This document shows, in pieces, positions 1-12,668 of a stretch of 64,000 bases of DNA. The translations under genes were made by a program, and so were the position numbers. Under the pieces are notes generated by a model that did not search any database, was not told where the DNA came from, and was given only the letters and a program-made list of their open reading frames with translations. The DNA comes from Apiospora phragmitis (taxonomy: Eukaryota; Ascomycota; Sordariomycetes; Amphisphaeriales; Apiosporaceae), in assembly GCA_038363925.1 (NCBI GenBank), contig JAQQWL010000013.1:868001-932000 (forward strand), read 5' to 3'. The number at the start of each line of letters is the position of its first letter. Position 1 is the stretch's first letter.

Positions 1-1
1 A

Positions 2-1996
2 GGGGGTGAGACGATCGAGGTAGAGATTCAAGTTGGAGATCTGCACCAAATCACGCCTGATCGATTCGTCTCAGTTGCTGGGGCAAGCTTCCACAGTCTT
101 TCGTATCAGCAAGCGCGCCTCTACGGTGTTGCTTGCAAAGGTGTATTTGTATGCGAATCTACGGGGTCTTTCCGTTTTGAATCTGCAGATAATGGCTGGA
201 TGATTCAATCTGTCGACCAAAAGGAAACGCCTGATCTCGAGTCCTTCATCGAAACTATGAAACAAATTCCCGATAAGAAGCGAGTGGTCGTCACATACAA
301 GCATTTGAGAGACCTCCACACCCTCAACACGACAATTATCAACGTTGATAGGCATTGGTCGACAAAGATGCGTCTTGCAGTACGTAATGATGTTTCTGGT
401 CTCTGGGATTTCACAGATCTGGCCGACGCCTTGCCGCAAGAGCCCCCCGAATGCCGCAAAGGCAGCTTCATCCGTCTTCAGCATACGTCCCACCCTGCTG
501 TGGCTGATCTAGTGCGAAGTTTCGTACACGTCAGCTGCACCATGCCTGTCAAGTTGGATGGTTTCCCAAGAAACCGGAAATGGGGGATGGGTGTCGTGAT
601 TGATGCTGAAGCAGGGCTCGTTGTGATTTCGAGAGCCATTGTGCCTTACGATCTATGCGACATCTGGATTACGATTGCCGACTCCATCGTTGTTGAGGGC
701 AAGGTAGTATTTCTACATCCTCTGCAGAACTATGCCGTCATCAAGTACGATCCTAAACTGGTTGATGCTCCGGTCCAGAGTGCCAAGCTAGGTACCGAAT
801 ACCTGACCCAGGGAGCCCCTACAACATTCCTGGGGTACAACCGCAGTGGCAAGATCGTCCACACCACCACGACGGTTACAGAAATCACGGCTGTTGCCAT
901 TCCAGCTAACTCCGGGGCACCGAGGTATCGTGCTACCAATGTCGACGCGATCACAGTTGATACCAACCTGAGTGGCCAGTGCGGAAGCGGTGTTCTTGTC
1001 GACAAGGACGGCACAGTCCAAGCTCTCTGGCTCACCTATCTAGGAGAGAGATCCGCACATAGCTCCAGAGATGAGGAATATCACCTTGGTCTTGCTACGC
1101 CAACCCTCTTGCCTGTGATATCTCAAATCCAGAAAGGTGTAGTCCCCAAACTCCGCATACTGTCCATGGAATTTAGGGCGATACACATGGCGCAGGCACG
1201 TGTAATGGGGGTCAGTGAGGACTGGCTTCACAAGGTCTCTGTCGCCAACCAGCATACACATCAGCTTTTCATGGTGTCCAAGCGCACATTTGAGCGTGGC
1301 AACAAGCCTCAAGTGCTTTTGGAAGGGGACATCATCTTAACTCTGAATGGCAATATGATCACCCGTGTATCGGAGCTGGATGTGATGTACTCGCATGACA
1401 TACTCGACGCTGTCATAGTGCGGAAGAGCAAGGAGCTTCACCTCCAAGTGCCCACTGTCCTTGCAGATGATGTGGAAACTGACCACGCGGTGTCCTTCTG
1501 TGGGGCTATCTTACATGCGCCGCATCATGCCGTTCGCCAACAAATAAGCAAGCTGCACAGCGAAGTATATGTTTCCGCACGGACTAGAGGATCGCCGGCG
1601 TATCAGTACGGGCTGGCACCGACCAACTTCATTACGCACATCAACAACAAGCCGACTCCGGATCTCAAGTCGTTTTTGGAAGCTGTTGTCAACATCCCAG
1701 ACAATACTTGTGAGTCCACCATGTGCTGAACATAGAGCAATAATGCGGACTAACCTATTATAGATTTCCGGATCAAGGCAATGACGTTTGATAACGTACC
1801 GTGGATGATCACGATGAAGAAGAATGAACACTATTTCCCGACTATGGAATGGATCAAGGATGGGTCTGCGCCCAACGGATGGAAACGCGTCACATACGAA
1901 GACAACAAGGTGCATGAGGGAGAACCAAAGGAAGGCTTACTGCCAACCACGGCAGAGGACACTGGCGAGCTAGATGAGGCTGTCGGTGGTATCTGA
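2..1996 (+). CDS. nma111: Nma111-type nuclear HtrA-like serine protease, C-terminal 646 residues (5' partial, two exons)
   Basis: The coding sequence is join(2..1709,1764..1996). The frame is open from base 2 with no start codon, so the N-terminus lies outside the window. Fungal Nma111 is about 1000 residues, so about a third is missing, including the active first protease domain. Visible parts in order, counted from base 2: a PDZ-like domain at residues 10-110; a second trypsin-like domain at about 185-380; another PDZ-like region at 390-485; and a last PDZ-like segment at 500-570, ending near residue 646. The second protease domain looks inactive: the nucleophile site reads SGQCGSGV and the usual His and Asp surroundings read SRAIVP and [10 protein letters not shown]. 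In yeast this family acts in the nucleus and promotes apoptosis by degrading inhibitor proteins. The family assignment comes from recognising the sequence, not from a search. Codon use and composition are normal, unlike the block starting about 1.4 kb downstream. Confidence 0.9.
1710..1763 (+). other. 54-bp spliceosomal intron in nma111
   Basis: The donor is GTGAGT, the acceptor TAG, and a CTAAC branch-point motif lies about 10 bases before the acceptor. Splicing joins the first base of a Tyr codon to exon 2 (phase 1) and restores a frame running to the TGA at 1994-1996. Unspliced, the frame stops within a few codons. Short size and these signals are typical of filamentous ascomycetes. Confidence 0.88.
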
Positions 1997-2747
1997 CATG
2001 GTCCTAACTCGGCAGCATAAGATGAGATGAGATGCCTCTATATCCAAGGCTCATAGAGACAGATCGGATTTGTATAGGAGCTTTTTAATTCGTGAACAAA
2101 CTTGTATGGACACTTTGCGGCGGGGAGATATAAGTCCTTCTCGTCGAGTTCTTAGGCATACGTGCCACGAGTCGTTGTGTTTGCCTGAAGTAATTGCTGT
2201 GGATTTTGCTACAAGGCCTCTGTGCACCCGTCCACATTCTAAAAAGATTGAGAGGTTTCTCAAGTCAGTCAGTCACATCATGTCAAATTTTCCGCCTCAT
2301 CGTGTGTTTGCTAATGGCCATGAGAGTACCAGGCAGTATTCAGAGCTGATTTTGGAACGTTGTCAGGTCCAAATAGGGGTAGCTCGTATATTGGGCTTCA
2401 GTATGTCGCACCTGTAAAACCCTTCAAACACTGCTGTGTGCACCTTTCCACCTTGACTATTGATTTCTTTCTCTTCCCGAGAAGTCAGCTACGCTCCCTG
2501 TTCTCCATTATTGTGATAAGTTTTTGCCGCCAATCTAGAGTATTCTACATTTTCCACTGCCTTTTGTTACCACCTAGGAAAAATTTAAATTCATGGTGGT
2601 TTTTGCATCTAATGGTTGTGCTTGCTTGTTTGCTTCCTATTTGCTTCTGTCTCTGTTTTCTTGGCCATTCTACATTCAAGGTCGCTCAATGTCAAGTTTT
2701 CAGTATGCACATCCCGGACTTCAAGCCACACCCAACACTTTCAAACC
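1997..2747. other. 3' flank of nma111; no convincing gene
   Basis: Normal base composition. It should hold the 3' UTR and terminator of nma111. Several open frames of 70-140 codons overlap on both strands but none shows a recognisable domain, consistent codon use or splice structure. A pyrimidine-rich tract at about 2420-2700 resembles a fungal promoter or 5' UTR and points toward the weak ORF at 2748. Confidence 0.6.
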
Positions 2748-2936
2748 ATGAGCGGGAAATCCTATCAACCCCGTAGCTCGTCAGCGGCATGGCCGTCTGG
2801 GGGTCATCCTGGTTGCGGGTTGCTCCCAGTGTATCCTGAATCAGGTGCCTACCTACCTCCATCCACCTCAGCCTCCATAACGCTATATAGGATATTACAA
2901 CAGGCATTTTTTTCACATACGACCATATCCTGCTGA
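2748..2936 (+). CDS. Weak candidate: small hypothetical ORF or first exon (62 codons)
   Basis: The ATG at 2748 has a favourable context (CAAACC before it) and follows a CT-rich stretch such as often precedes fungal starts. The product begins MSGKSYQPRSSSAAWPSGG, is rich in Ser, Pro and Gly, and matches no family I recognise. GT dinucleotides near 2830-2850 could be splice donors, so this may be the first exon of a gene whose remainder is lost or not visible. It may equally be chance. Only the start context and promoter-like composition support it. Confidence 0.22.
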   Translation: MSGKSYQPRSSSAAWPSGGHPGCGLLPVYPESGAYLPPSTSASITLYRILQQAFFSHTTISC

Positions 2937-3420
2937 ATACTAGGGATCCCGTCCGCTCTCCCATTTATAAGCAGCAGAGAGCCGAATTAGTACTAGGGTC
3001 GGTGACGACCTGGGAATCCTCGGTGTCGTATGTTTTTGCTCCGTTTTGCTGCAAATATAGGTAAAGAACATCGCCTGCAGAGATGGTACATACACGTCAA
3101 AGCTCTGAACTTTCCCATCAGTTGGTTTGGTAGCGAAAATGTAAGTGAGATATTATGCTGTGCTGCTAGGAGCCGAGTTCGGCTGTCTCTTCATTGCTGT
3201 TCACGGGAAAGGACTTTTGGTGGTTAAGGCTGTCTTGATCCATCCTAGGAACACTATGAAGTGCTAGAGTTGCACTGCCTTCTGTAGAAAGGTGGGACTG
3301 CTATCTCTTACAGGCTCTATGTACACAAACGAGCTCCATCGCGATTGACCAACAATAAGCCCTACTTCCAGCGATTCTTAGTATCGACTTAAGCCTAGAA
3401 CGCCCATTCACTAGTGTCTA
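2937..3420. other. Gene-free spacer up to the isochore boundary
   Basis: Normal composition with CA and TG dinucleotides present. I see no gene. A 65-codon open frame at 3030-3227 has no supporting feature. Composition changes abruptly at about 3410-3430. Confidence 0.6.
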
Positions 3421-4577
3421 TTTATAATTACATGTTAAGAGTAATAAAGGTGGAAATTTTATATATAAGGCATTAGTAAATAGATTATAAAATTAGTATT
3501 ATTTTAAGTTATATATATAGTTTTAAATATATTAATTACTTTTTTTATATTTATATTAAAATTCTTTTTTATTTAAATTAAATATTTTTTAAAAATATTA
3601 AAAAGGGTATATATTATTACTTTTATAATCATAGTTTAAAAATTATATATATTAAACTTACTTTTAAAAGATATTATATTTATTTAACTTATTATAATAT
3701 ATTTAAATTAAAGCGAGAACGCTTTTAAAATACCTTTTTATTATTAAATTAAAAGTTTTATATAAAAGTTTTTAAACTATATTTTTTAACGTTTAATAAT
3801 AAAATTAAAACTAATTTTCTTTAATAATTATATTAATTTTAATTAAAGAAATATTTACGTTATTATATTAAATTTTATATAAAAAAGTATTATAAAAGTT
3901 ATAATATATTTATAATAAGCGTTTTTTATATAATAAAATAAATATAACGATATACTTTTACTATTATAGTTTAATTAAAGTATAAGTAATAAAATTAATA
4001 AAATATAACTTAAAGAGTTATATTATAAAATTAAATAAGTATATAATAAAAATAAGCTTAATTAAAAGCTTATACGTTTATATTATAAGTTAAATTAATT
4101 ATATTATTAAATATATTTTTATTTAATACGTATAAAACGTTAACTTATTTCGATAATTTAACGTCGTAATAATATTCTCTTTTTTTAAGCGAAGCTTCGT
4201 TAATATATAACTAGCTTTTCGCTAAGCGATTTAAACGAGTTTAACCTTATTTAAATACCGGCGGTAAAAGTTAATTATTATTTTTATAATATTCTTTAAA
4301 TAAATAATAAGTTTATTAATAAATTTATTATAACTAGCTTATTTTATAATATACTTTAATCGAGGGCGACCGCCATGTTTACAATAGTCTTAGCGAGAGT
4401 TTAACACCTTTTTAACTCTTTATTATTTAATACTTTTAACTTCGATAAAGAAAGAGGGGTTTTAATATTAACCGAGTAAGTGGTTCTTAATAATAAGCTT
4501 AAATAAATTAACGTAGAAAATAAAAAAATATTTTTATAAAGGAAAGTAATTTTAAATAATAAGCGTATAAGTTAATA
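3421..4577. repeat. Unclassified RIP-degraded repeat remnant
   Basis: Extremely AT-rich sequence between the gene flank and the first Fot-like element. A few CG-containing islands survive, as at 4180-4260 and 4360-4410. I could not match it to the chromovirus or Fot-like copies in this window. It may be an older element or the far end of the inverted chromovirus CV-G. Confidence 0.5.
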
Positions 4578-7500
4578 ACGTACCTTATAAATAAATTAAA
4601 CATATAAGTAAATTAAACACTTTCGCTATATTTTATTTAAATAACCTTTATATAACCCTCTGTAACCGACGGCTCGGTTTCTTTATAAAACGCGAAATCT
4701 CTACGAAATCTCGAAAGTTAACGGATTTAAAAAAAGGGATAATTATAAAATATATAATTAATCTAAATTCGCGATCGTTTTTTTTTAGTTTAAAAGTATA
4801 AAAGATATAGCGAATTAATTACTTCGTTAAAGCGACGCGAGACGCGTCGGCGTTAATTAAGCTTCGAACTTTATACGATAATAATTAAACCTCTAAACGT
4901 ATTTTAATCGAAAAATCGATTATTAAAAAGTCTTTTATAAAAATCTCGACGCGTATCGTACGTAATTTGTTTTTATACGAAATATAATTAATAAATATAA
5001 GATTTAAAAAAAGGATATATATAACTTTAACGAGGCCGGCTTTTTTATAAGCTAAATCTTGTTCGAAATAATCGTTTAACCTTCGATTAATACGAAAAAC
5101 TTAAAATAATTTAATAAAAGAATTAAGAATAAATTATAATTATTTAAAGCGTCGGATTATATAGTTATATTATTCCTCCGTATATTATATTTATTAAAAA
5201 ACGTACCTTTTTTTTAATATAAAAATAGCTTATTATTAAAGGATTAAGTAATCGTAATTATTAAAAACGGTTAAACTATAAACGAAAGAGGTAAAAACTA
5301 GATTTAATATTTTAATAAATATATAAAGTCTCGTATAAAAAATATTTATTACTTATTAGTTTTTAACGGTTATAAAAGTTATTATTTAATAACTTTTAAA
5401 GTTTATTATAAAAAAAACTCGATTATTATACCTTATATATTCTCTTATTTATTATATAAGTTTTAACCTTTTAATATCGGCTATTTTAATATATTAAAAA
5501 GGTTATATAAAAAAGAAATCGAGCGTTTTATATAAGCGTATCTTATTTATATCTTAAAAGAGGACTTTTTATTAATATTTTTAGAAACGTTTTAAGCGAT
5601 TTTTATCGTTTTAAATATCTAGGGAGGTTTTTAAAGGGCAGGACTTATATTATATAACCCGGAATATATTATTTTATAATTAAATATAAAGCTACGTACG
5701 TTAACACCTCCGGCGACCTCTTTCGGCTTATTTATACCTTAAGAATTAAAAACTTTAAATAACTTAATTAAAACCTAATCTTAAACCGAGTAACGTATCC
5801 CACAAGCGAATGTCTTATATAAGCGAATGTTTTATTTTTTTAATACCCTTTTCGATAAAATATAAGTTAATTTTATCATAACGTATTTAATATATTAAAA
5901 TTAATCGGAATTCTTATCTTTAAATACTTCTATATTATTTTAATAAGTACGTATATTATACCCGGGCTCTCCGTAAATTTTATAGCGCTATAAGCGTGTC
6001 TTAAACGTCCTCGTACGACTACTCCTCCGACGCGATTCGTCTTATAACTATTCATTAACGTCCTTTTAAAATTACAGGTCTTTTCTAGCTTATATATAAA
6101 GTGATACTCTATTTTATAGCCGTTTCTTTTTCGTACGGCGGCGCCGGCTAAGTATCTTATTTACTTTTCGAAGTATTATATTCTTACTTTTTAAAAGAGT
6201 AACTCGGTATATAATATACCTTATAACTTTTATAATTTAATTAAAATTAATTAAAATAAACGTTAAAAAGTTATTTTAATATTATACGATACGGTTTCAA
6301 ACGTATTCGGTTTAAAATTAAGCTTTAATCGAGTTATTTAAAGTTTTTAATTCTTAAAGAATAAATAAGCCGAAAAATATCCCGGAAGTATTAAAATATA
6401 TAACTTTATATCTAATTATAAAATAATATATTCCGGATTATATAAAATAAGTCTTATTTTTTAAAAGCCTCTTTATATATTTAAAACGGTAAGAATCGCT
6501 TAGAACGCTTTTAAAAACGCTAGTAAGAAGTTTTTTTTTTTTAAAATATAAGTAATATACGCCCGTATAAAACATTTAATTTCTTTCTCGTACGCCTTTT
6601 TTAATATACGAAAATAACCGATACTAAAAAACTAGAGCTTATGCGACAAATAAGAAAATATATAGGGTATAATAATCGAGTTCTTTTTATAATAGAGTTC
6701 GAAAGTTATCGAGTAGTAGCTCTTATAGCCGTTAAGGATTAATAAGCGGTAAATATTTTTCGTACGAGACTTTATATATTTATCGAAGTATCGAATTTAG
6801 TTTTCGCCTTTTTTATTCGTGGTCTAGCTATTTTTAGTAATTACGATTCTTTAATCTTTTAATAATAGGCTAATTTCGTATTAAAAAGAGAGGTGCGTTT
6901 TCCCGGTAAAAATAATATACGGAGGGATAGCGTAACCGTATAATTTAACGCTTTAAATAATTATAATTTATTCCCGGGTTTTTTATTATATTATCTTAGG
7001 TTTTCCGCATCGATTAGAGGTGGTTACAACTATTTCGGACGAGATTTAGCCTATAAGAAAGCCGGTTTCGTCGAAGTTATAGATATCCTCCTTTTAAATC
7101 CCGTATTTATAAATTATATTCCGTATAAGGGTAAGTTACGCGCGATATATATCGGGATCTTTATAGAGGATTTTTTAATAATCGATTCTTTAATTAAAAC
7201 GCGTCCGGAGGTCTAGTTATTATCGTATAAAATTAAAGGCTTAATTAACGCCGACGCGTCCCGCGTTACGTAAATTAAATAATTAATTCGTTATAGCTTT
7301 TATATTATTTAATCGGGAAAGAAACGATGGCGTATTTAAATTAAATAGTGTATCGAATAATCGTATCTTTTTTAAAATTTAAAAGCTTTCGAGAATTCGT
7401 TAATATTTCGCGTCGTATAGGTTAGTTATTTCGTTTACGTTATAAGGTTTTCGATAAAACGTAATAAATTAATATAGCCTTTCGTACGTTTAAAGTTAAG

Positions 7501-8168
7501 TCTTTTTATAGCGCTTAAAGCGTTAGAATTATATTACTCTTTTTTTAAAGTTATAATATTTTTAAACGTAAAAGAATATAAAAAAAGGTTAAGGCTATAA
7601 GGAAATTTATAAAAGTGGGATATTCACTTATATAAGATATTCGCTTATAAGATACGTTATATTAAAAATCGAATCGCGCGATATTAAAATAATCCTTTAA
7701 TATTAATTTTAATAAAGCTTAATTAAATTATAAAAAGTATAATATAAGTTATATACCGGCTCGTTTTATTAAAAAATAAAATAACCGCACTATAAAAAGC
7801 GAATAAAATACTTAGCCGGCGCCGCCGTACGAAAAAAAACGGCTATAAAATTAAGGATCACTTCGTATATAAGTTAAAAAAGAATTATAGTTTTAAAAAA
7901 ACGTTAATAAATAATTATAAAACGAATCGCGTTAAAAAAGTAATCGTATAAGGACGTTTAAAACGCGCTTATAACGCTATAGAATTTACGAAAAGCCCGG
8001 GTATAATACTTATACCTATTAAAATAATATAAAAGTATTTAAAAATAAAGATTCCGATTAATTTTAAAATATTAAATACGTTATAATAAAACTAATTTAT
8101 ACTTAGTTATACTAAGTCTTAAAAAGTGTTTAATTTACTTATATACTTAATTCACTTATAAAGTACGT
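4578..8168 (+). mobile_element. Fot1/Pogo-type DNA transposon, TIR subfamily 2, split by another copy (Fot-D)
   Basis: TA-flanked inverted termini start ACGTAC at both ends. Each carries two related motifs 17 bp apart. Removing the copy at 5793-7657 and one TA leaves about 1724 bp, in the range of Fot1/Pot2 elements (about 1.9 kb). The transposase relic runs on the plus strand: the first catalytic motif, normally NFDExGF, reads NFNEAGF near 5019-5047, and LN replaces the second-motif Asp. It is not functional. The family assignment rests on length, the TA target and the DDE motifs. Confidence 0.82.
5793..7657 (-). mobile_element. Fot1/Pogo-type DNA transposon, 1865 bp, complete (Fot-A)
   Basis: The ends are inverted repeats of roughly 45 bp (ACGTATCC and its complement) flanked by TA at 5791-5792 and 7658-7659. 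The transposase lies on the minus strand. Its first DDE motif survives as NFDETGFLIG at 7081-7049, but the second motif (DGHxSH in the family) reads NGYKSY, so the catalytic Asp is lost to a G:C to A:T change. Many Gln codons are stops. It inserted into Fot-D, whose coding sequence continues on both sides. This is the most readable copy of subfamily 1. Confidence 0.9.
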
Positions 8169-8170
8169 TA

Positions 8171-8840
8171 ATATTAATTATTTTAAAAGGTTTTAAATAC
8201 TTTTAATTTAACTTTTTTTAAAAGTAATAAGTTTTAATATAACGATAATTTAATTAAATGAGCTAGTTTTTATAATAATATTAAGCCGGCTTATTTTTAA
8301 CGTACTTTTTTTACTTAATTTATACGAGGCGGATTTTAATTTATAAGTATTCGTAAATTATTTTTATTTAATAAGCGAGTTCTTATACGTTTTTAATAAT
8401 AACTAAATAATTAAAAATAAGAGGTCTAAATTTAAAACGAGGGTTAAACTTATAATTTAAAAAAAGGCGTAATTCTAATACTTATATTAATAACATTATT
8501 AATAATAAACTTAGTAAATAATAATTAATATATTTAATGATTTAAAAAGCGTTAATAATTTCGGTTTAATTATTAGTTTTAAAATAAAGTATAATAAATA
8601 ACAAAGAGATTATTTTTAAAGGTTAAATTAAATATTCTTAAAAATAAAATATAAACTATAACTTTTAATTAAATATAATAAAATAAAATAAGTTATATAG
8701 CTTTTAAATATATTTAATATAGAAATAAATAATTTCTTTTATATTATAAATTCTTTTATATTATATAAAGTATTTTATTTTAATTAACTAGTTTATAATT
8801 ATAAAAATCGCGTTATAACCGTAATTTAAAAATTAATATA
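8171..8840. repeat. Unclassified RIP-degraded DNA between two Fot-like elements
   Basis: AT-rich sequence with CG islands at about 8325 and 8430. No terminal repeats or recognisable coding remnants. It is probably part of the older substrate into which the Fot-like elements jumped. Confidence 0.45.
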
Positions 8841-10697
8841 ACGTATCCTATAAGCGAATATCCTATATAAGCAAATATTCCATTTTTTTACACCCTTTTT
8901 AATAAAATATAAATTAATTTTATTATAACGTATTTAAAATATTAAAATTAATTAGAATTCTTATTTTTAAATATTTTTATATTATTCTAATAAGTATACG
9001 TATTATACCCGGGCTTTCCGTAAATTCTATAACGTTATAAGCGTGTCTTAAACGTCCTTATATAATTACTCTTTTAACGCGATTCGTTTTATAATTATTT
9101 ATTAATATCCCTTTAAAATTATAAGTTTTTTCTAGTTTATATACGAAATAATTTTTTATTTTATAACCGTTTTTTTTATACGGCGGCGCTAGTTAAGTAT
9201 TTTATTTACCTTTTAAAATATTAAGTTCTTATTTTTTAAAAAAGTAACTCGGTATATAATATATATTATAACTTTTATAATTTAATTAAAACTAATTAAA
9301 ATAAATATTAAAAAATTATTTTAATATTATACGATACGGTTTCGAACGTATTCGGTTTAGGATTAAGCCTTAATCAGGTTATTTAAAATTTTTAATTCTT
9401 AAAAAAAAATAAGCTAAAAAACGTCCCCGGAAGTATTAAAATATATAGCTTTATATTTAATTATAAAATAATATATTCCGGATTATTTAAAACGAGTCTT
9501 ATTTTTTAAAAGCTTTTTTATATATTCGAAACGGTAAAAATCGTTTAAAACGTTTTTAAAAATATTAATAAGAAATCTTTCTTTAAAATATAAATAATAT
9601 ATATTTATATAAAATATTTAATTTCTTTTTTATACGTTTTTTTAATATATAAAAATAGTCGATATTAAAAAATTGAAGTTTATATAATAAATAAAAAGGT
9701 ATATAAAGTACAATAATTAAGTTCTTCTTATAATAAAGTTCGAAAACTATCGAGTAATAATTTTCGTAGCCGTTTAAAATTAAAAAACGATAATAACCTT
9801 TCGTATAAGACCTGATATATTAATTAAAATATCGAATTTAATCCTCGCCTCTTTTATTCGTAATTTAGTTATTTTTAGTAACTACGATTACCTAGTCCTT
9901 TAATAATAAGCTATTTTCGTACTAAAAAAAGAGATACGTTTTCTCGGTAAAAATAATATATAAAGGGATAACGTAACCGTATAATTTAACGCCCTAAATA
10001 ATTATAATTTATTCTTAATTTTTTTATTATATTACTTTAGGTTTTCCGTATCGATCGGAAATAGTTATAACTATTTTAAACGAGATTTAATTTATAAAAA
10101 AGCCGGTTTTATTAAATTTATAAATATCCTTTTTTTAAATCCCGTATTTATAAATTATATTCCGTATAAAAGTAAATTATTTACGATACGCGTCGAAATT
10201 TTTATAAAGAATTTTTTAATAATTAATTCTTTAATTAAAACGCGTCCGCAGGTCTAATTATTATCGTATAAAATTAAAGGCTTAATTAATACCGACGCGT
10301 CCCGTGTTATATAAATTAAATAATTAATTCGTTATATTTTTTATATTATTTAACCGGGGAAAAAACGATCGCAGATTTAAATTAATAATATATTAAATAA
10401 TCGTATCTTTTTTAAAATTTAAAAGCTTTCGAAAATTCGTAAATATTTTATATTATATAAATTAATTATTTCGTTTATATTATAAAGTTTTTAATAAAAT
10501 ATAATAAATTAATATAACCTTTTATACGTTTAAAATTAAATCTTTTTAAAACGTTTAAAATATTAGAATTATATTATTCTCTTTTTAAAGTTATAATATT
10601 TTCGGACGTAAAAAAATATAAAAAAAGGTTAAAGCTATGAGGAAATTTATAAAAATAAGATATTCGCTTATATAGGATATTCGCTTATAGAATACGT
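8841..10697 (-). mobile_element. Fot1/Pogo-type DNA transposon, 1857 bp (Fot-B)
   Basis: Same TIR subfamily as Fot-A (ACGTATCC ends) with TA on both sides (8839-8840, 10698-10699). It is more heavily mutated than Fot-A: the first catalytic motif near 10102-10122 reads KFNKTGF, so both the Asp and the following Glu are lost. Length and internal landmarks match Fot-A along the whole element, including the GC-rich GGCGGCGC patch near 9183. The transposase would read leftward. Inactive. Confidence 0.88.
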
Positions 10698-10850
10698 TAT
10701 AATAAAATTTATAGATAAGTTTTATTAAGCTTTTTATAAAACGAATAACGAACTTAATGTTTTTTAATATTTTTTTTAAAATGTAATAATTCTCTTATTA
10801 ATATAATAATTTTTAACTTAAGTTTTAATATAAACTAATATTTTAAACTA

Positions 10851-12668
10851 ATGTATCCTATAAGCGAATATCCCACATAAGCGAATATCCTATTTTTATA
10901 AAATTTTTTATAGCTTTAACCTTTTTTTATATTTTTTTACGTCCGAAAATACTATAACTTTAAAAAGAGAATAATATATTTTTAACGCTTTAAACGTTTT
11001 AAAAAGACTTAACTTTAAATATATAAAAAGCTATATTAATTTATTACGTTTTATTAAAAACTTTACAATATAAACGAAATAATTAATCTATACGATATAA
11101 AATATTTACGAATTTTTAAAAGTTTTTAAATTTTAAAAAAAATACGATTATTTAATATATTATTAATTTAAATACGCGATCGTTTTTTCTTTAATTAAAT
11201 AATATAAAAAATATAACGAAGTAATTATTTAATTTATATAACACGGAACGCGTCGGCGTTAATTAAGCCTTTAATTTCGTATAATAATAATTAAACCTCT
11301 AGACGCGTTTTAATTAAAGAATCGATTATTAAAAAGTTTTTTATAAAAATACCGACGCGTATTACGTATAATTTACTTTTATATAAAATATAATTTATAA
11401 ATATGGGATTTAAAAAAAGGATATCTATAACTTTAACGAAACCGGCTTTTTTATAAATTAAATCTTATTCGAAATAATTATAATTATTTTTAATTAATAC
11501 GGAAAACTTAAAATAATATAATAAAAGAATTAGGAATAAGTTATAATTATTTAAAACGTTAAATTATACGGTTACGTTATTTATTTATATATTATTTTTA
11601 TCGAAAAAACGCACCTCTTTTTTTAATATAAAAACAGTTTATTATTAAAGGACTAAGTAATTATAATTATTAAAAATAATTAAATTATAAATAAAAGAGG
11701 TAAAAATTAAATTTAATATTTTAATTAATATATTAAATTTTATATAAAAAGTTATTATTATTTCTTAATTTTAAACGATTACGAAAATTATTATTTAATA
11801 ATTTTTAAACTTTATTATAAAAAGAACTTAATTATTATATTTTATATATTTCTTTATTTATTATATAAATTTTAACTTTTTAATATCGATTATTTTTATA
11901 TATTAAAAAAAGCGTATAAAAAAGAAATTAAATATTTTATATAAACGTATATTATTTATATTTTAAAAAAGAACTTTTTATTAATATTTTTAAAAGCGTT
12001 TTAAATAATTTTTATAATTTCGAATATATGAAAAGGCTTTTAAAAAATAGGACTTATCCCGTATAATCCGGAATATATTATTTTATAATTAAATATAAAA
12101 CTACATATTTTAATACCTTTTCCTTAAAAATTAAAAACTTTAAATAATCCGATTAAAGTTTAATTCTAAACTAAATACGTTTAAAACCGTATTATATAAT
12201 ATTAAAATAATTTTTTAACGTTTATTTTAATTAATTTTAATTAAATCGTAAAAGTTATAACGTATATTATATACCGAGTTACTCTTTTAAAAAATAAAAA
12301 CGCGATACTTCGAAAAATAAATAAAATATTTAGCTAGCGCCGCCGTATAAAAAAAACGGCTATAAAATAAAAAACTATTTTATATATAAATTAAAAAAAA
12401 CATATAATTTTAAAAAGATATTAATAAACAGTTATAAAACGAATTATATCGAAAAAGTAATCGTATAAAGACGTTTAAAACACGCTTATAACGCTATAAA
12501 ATCTACGGAAAGCCCGGGTATAATACGTGTACTTATTAGAATAATATAAAAATATTTAGAGATAAAAATTCCGATTAATTTTAATATTTTAAATACGTTA
12601 TAATAAAATTAACTTATATTTTATTAAAAAAAGTGTAAAAAAATAAGATATTCGCTTATAGGATACGT
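10851..12668 (+). mobile_element. Fot1/Pogo-type DNA transposon, 1818 bp (Fot-C)
   Basis: The left end is ATGTATCC and the right end GGATACGT, flanked by TA at 10849-10850 and 12669-12670. The transposase lies on the plus strand, opposite to Fot-B 150 bp away, so the two have similar termini facing each other. The first DDE motif at about 11426-11450 reads NFNETGF (Asp to Asn). Inactive. Confidence 0.87.

Noticed and set aside
71..1312. Several minus-strand and out-of-frame ORFs of 70-140 codons over nma111
   Set aside because: They lie opposite or out of frame with a well-supported conserved gene and show no domain of their own.
2070..3227. Overlapping ORFs of 65-138 codons in the nma111 downstream flank
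   Set aside because: They overlap each other in different frames, have no recognisable domain or splice structure, and occur at lengths expected by chance. Only the one starting at 2748 was kept, as weak.
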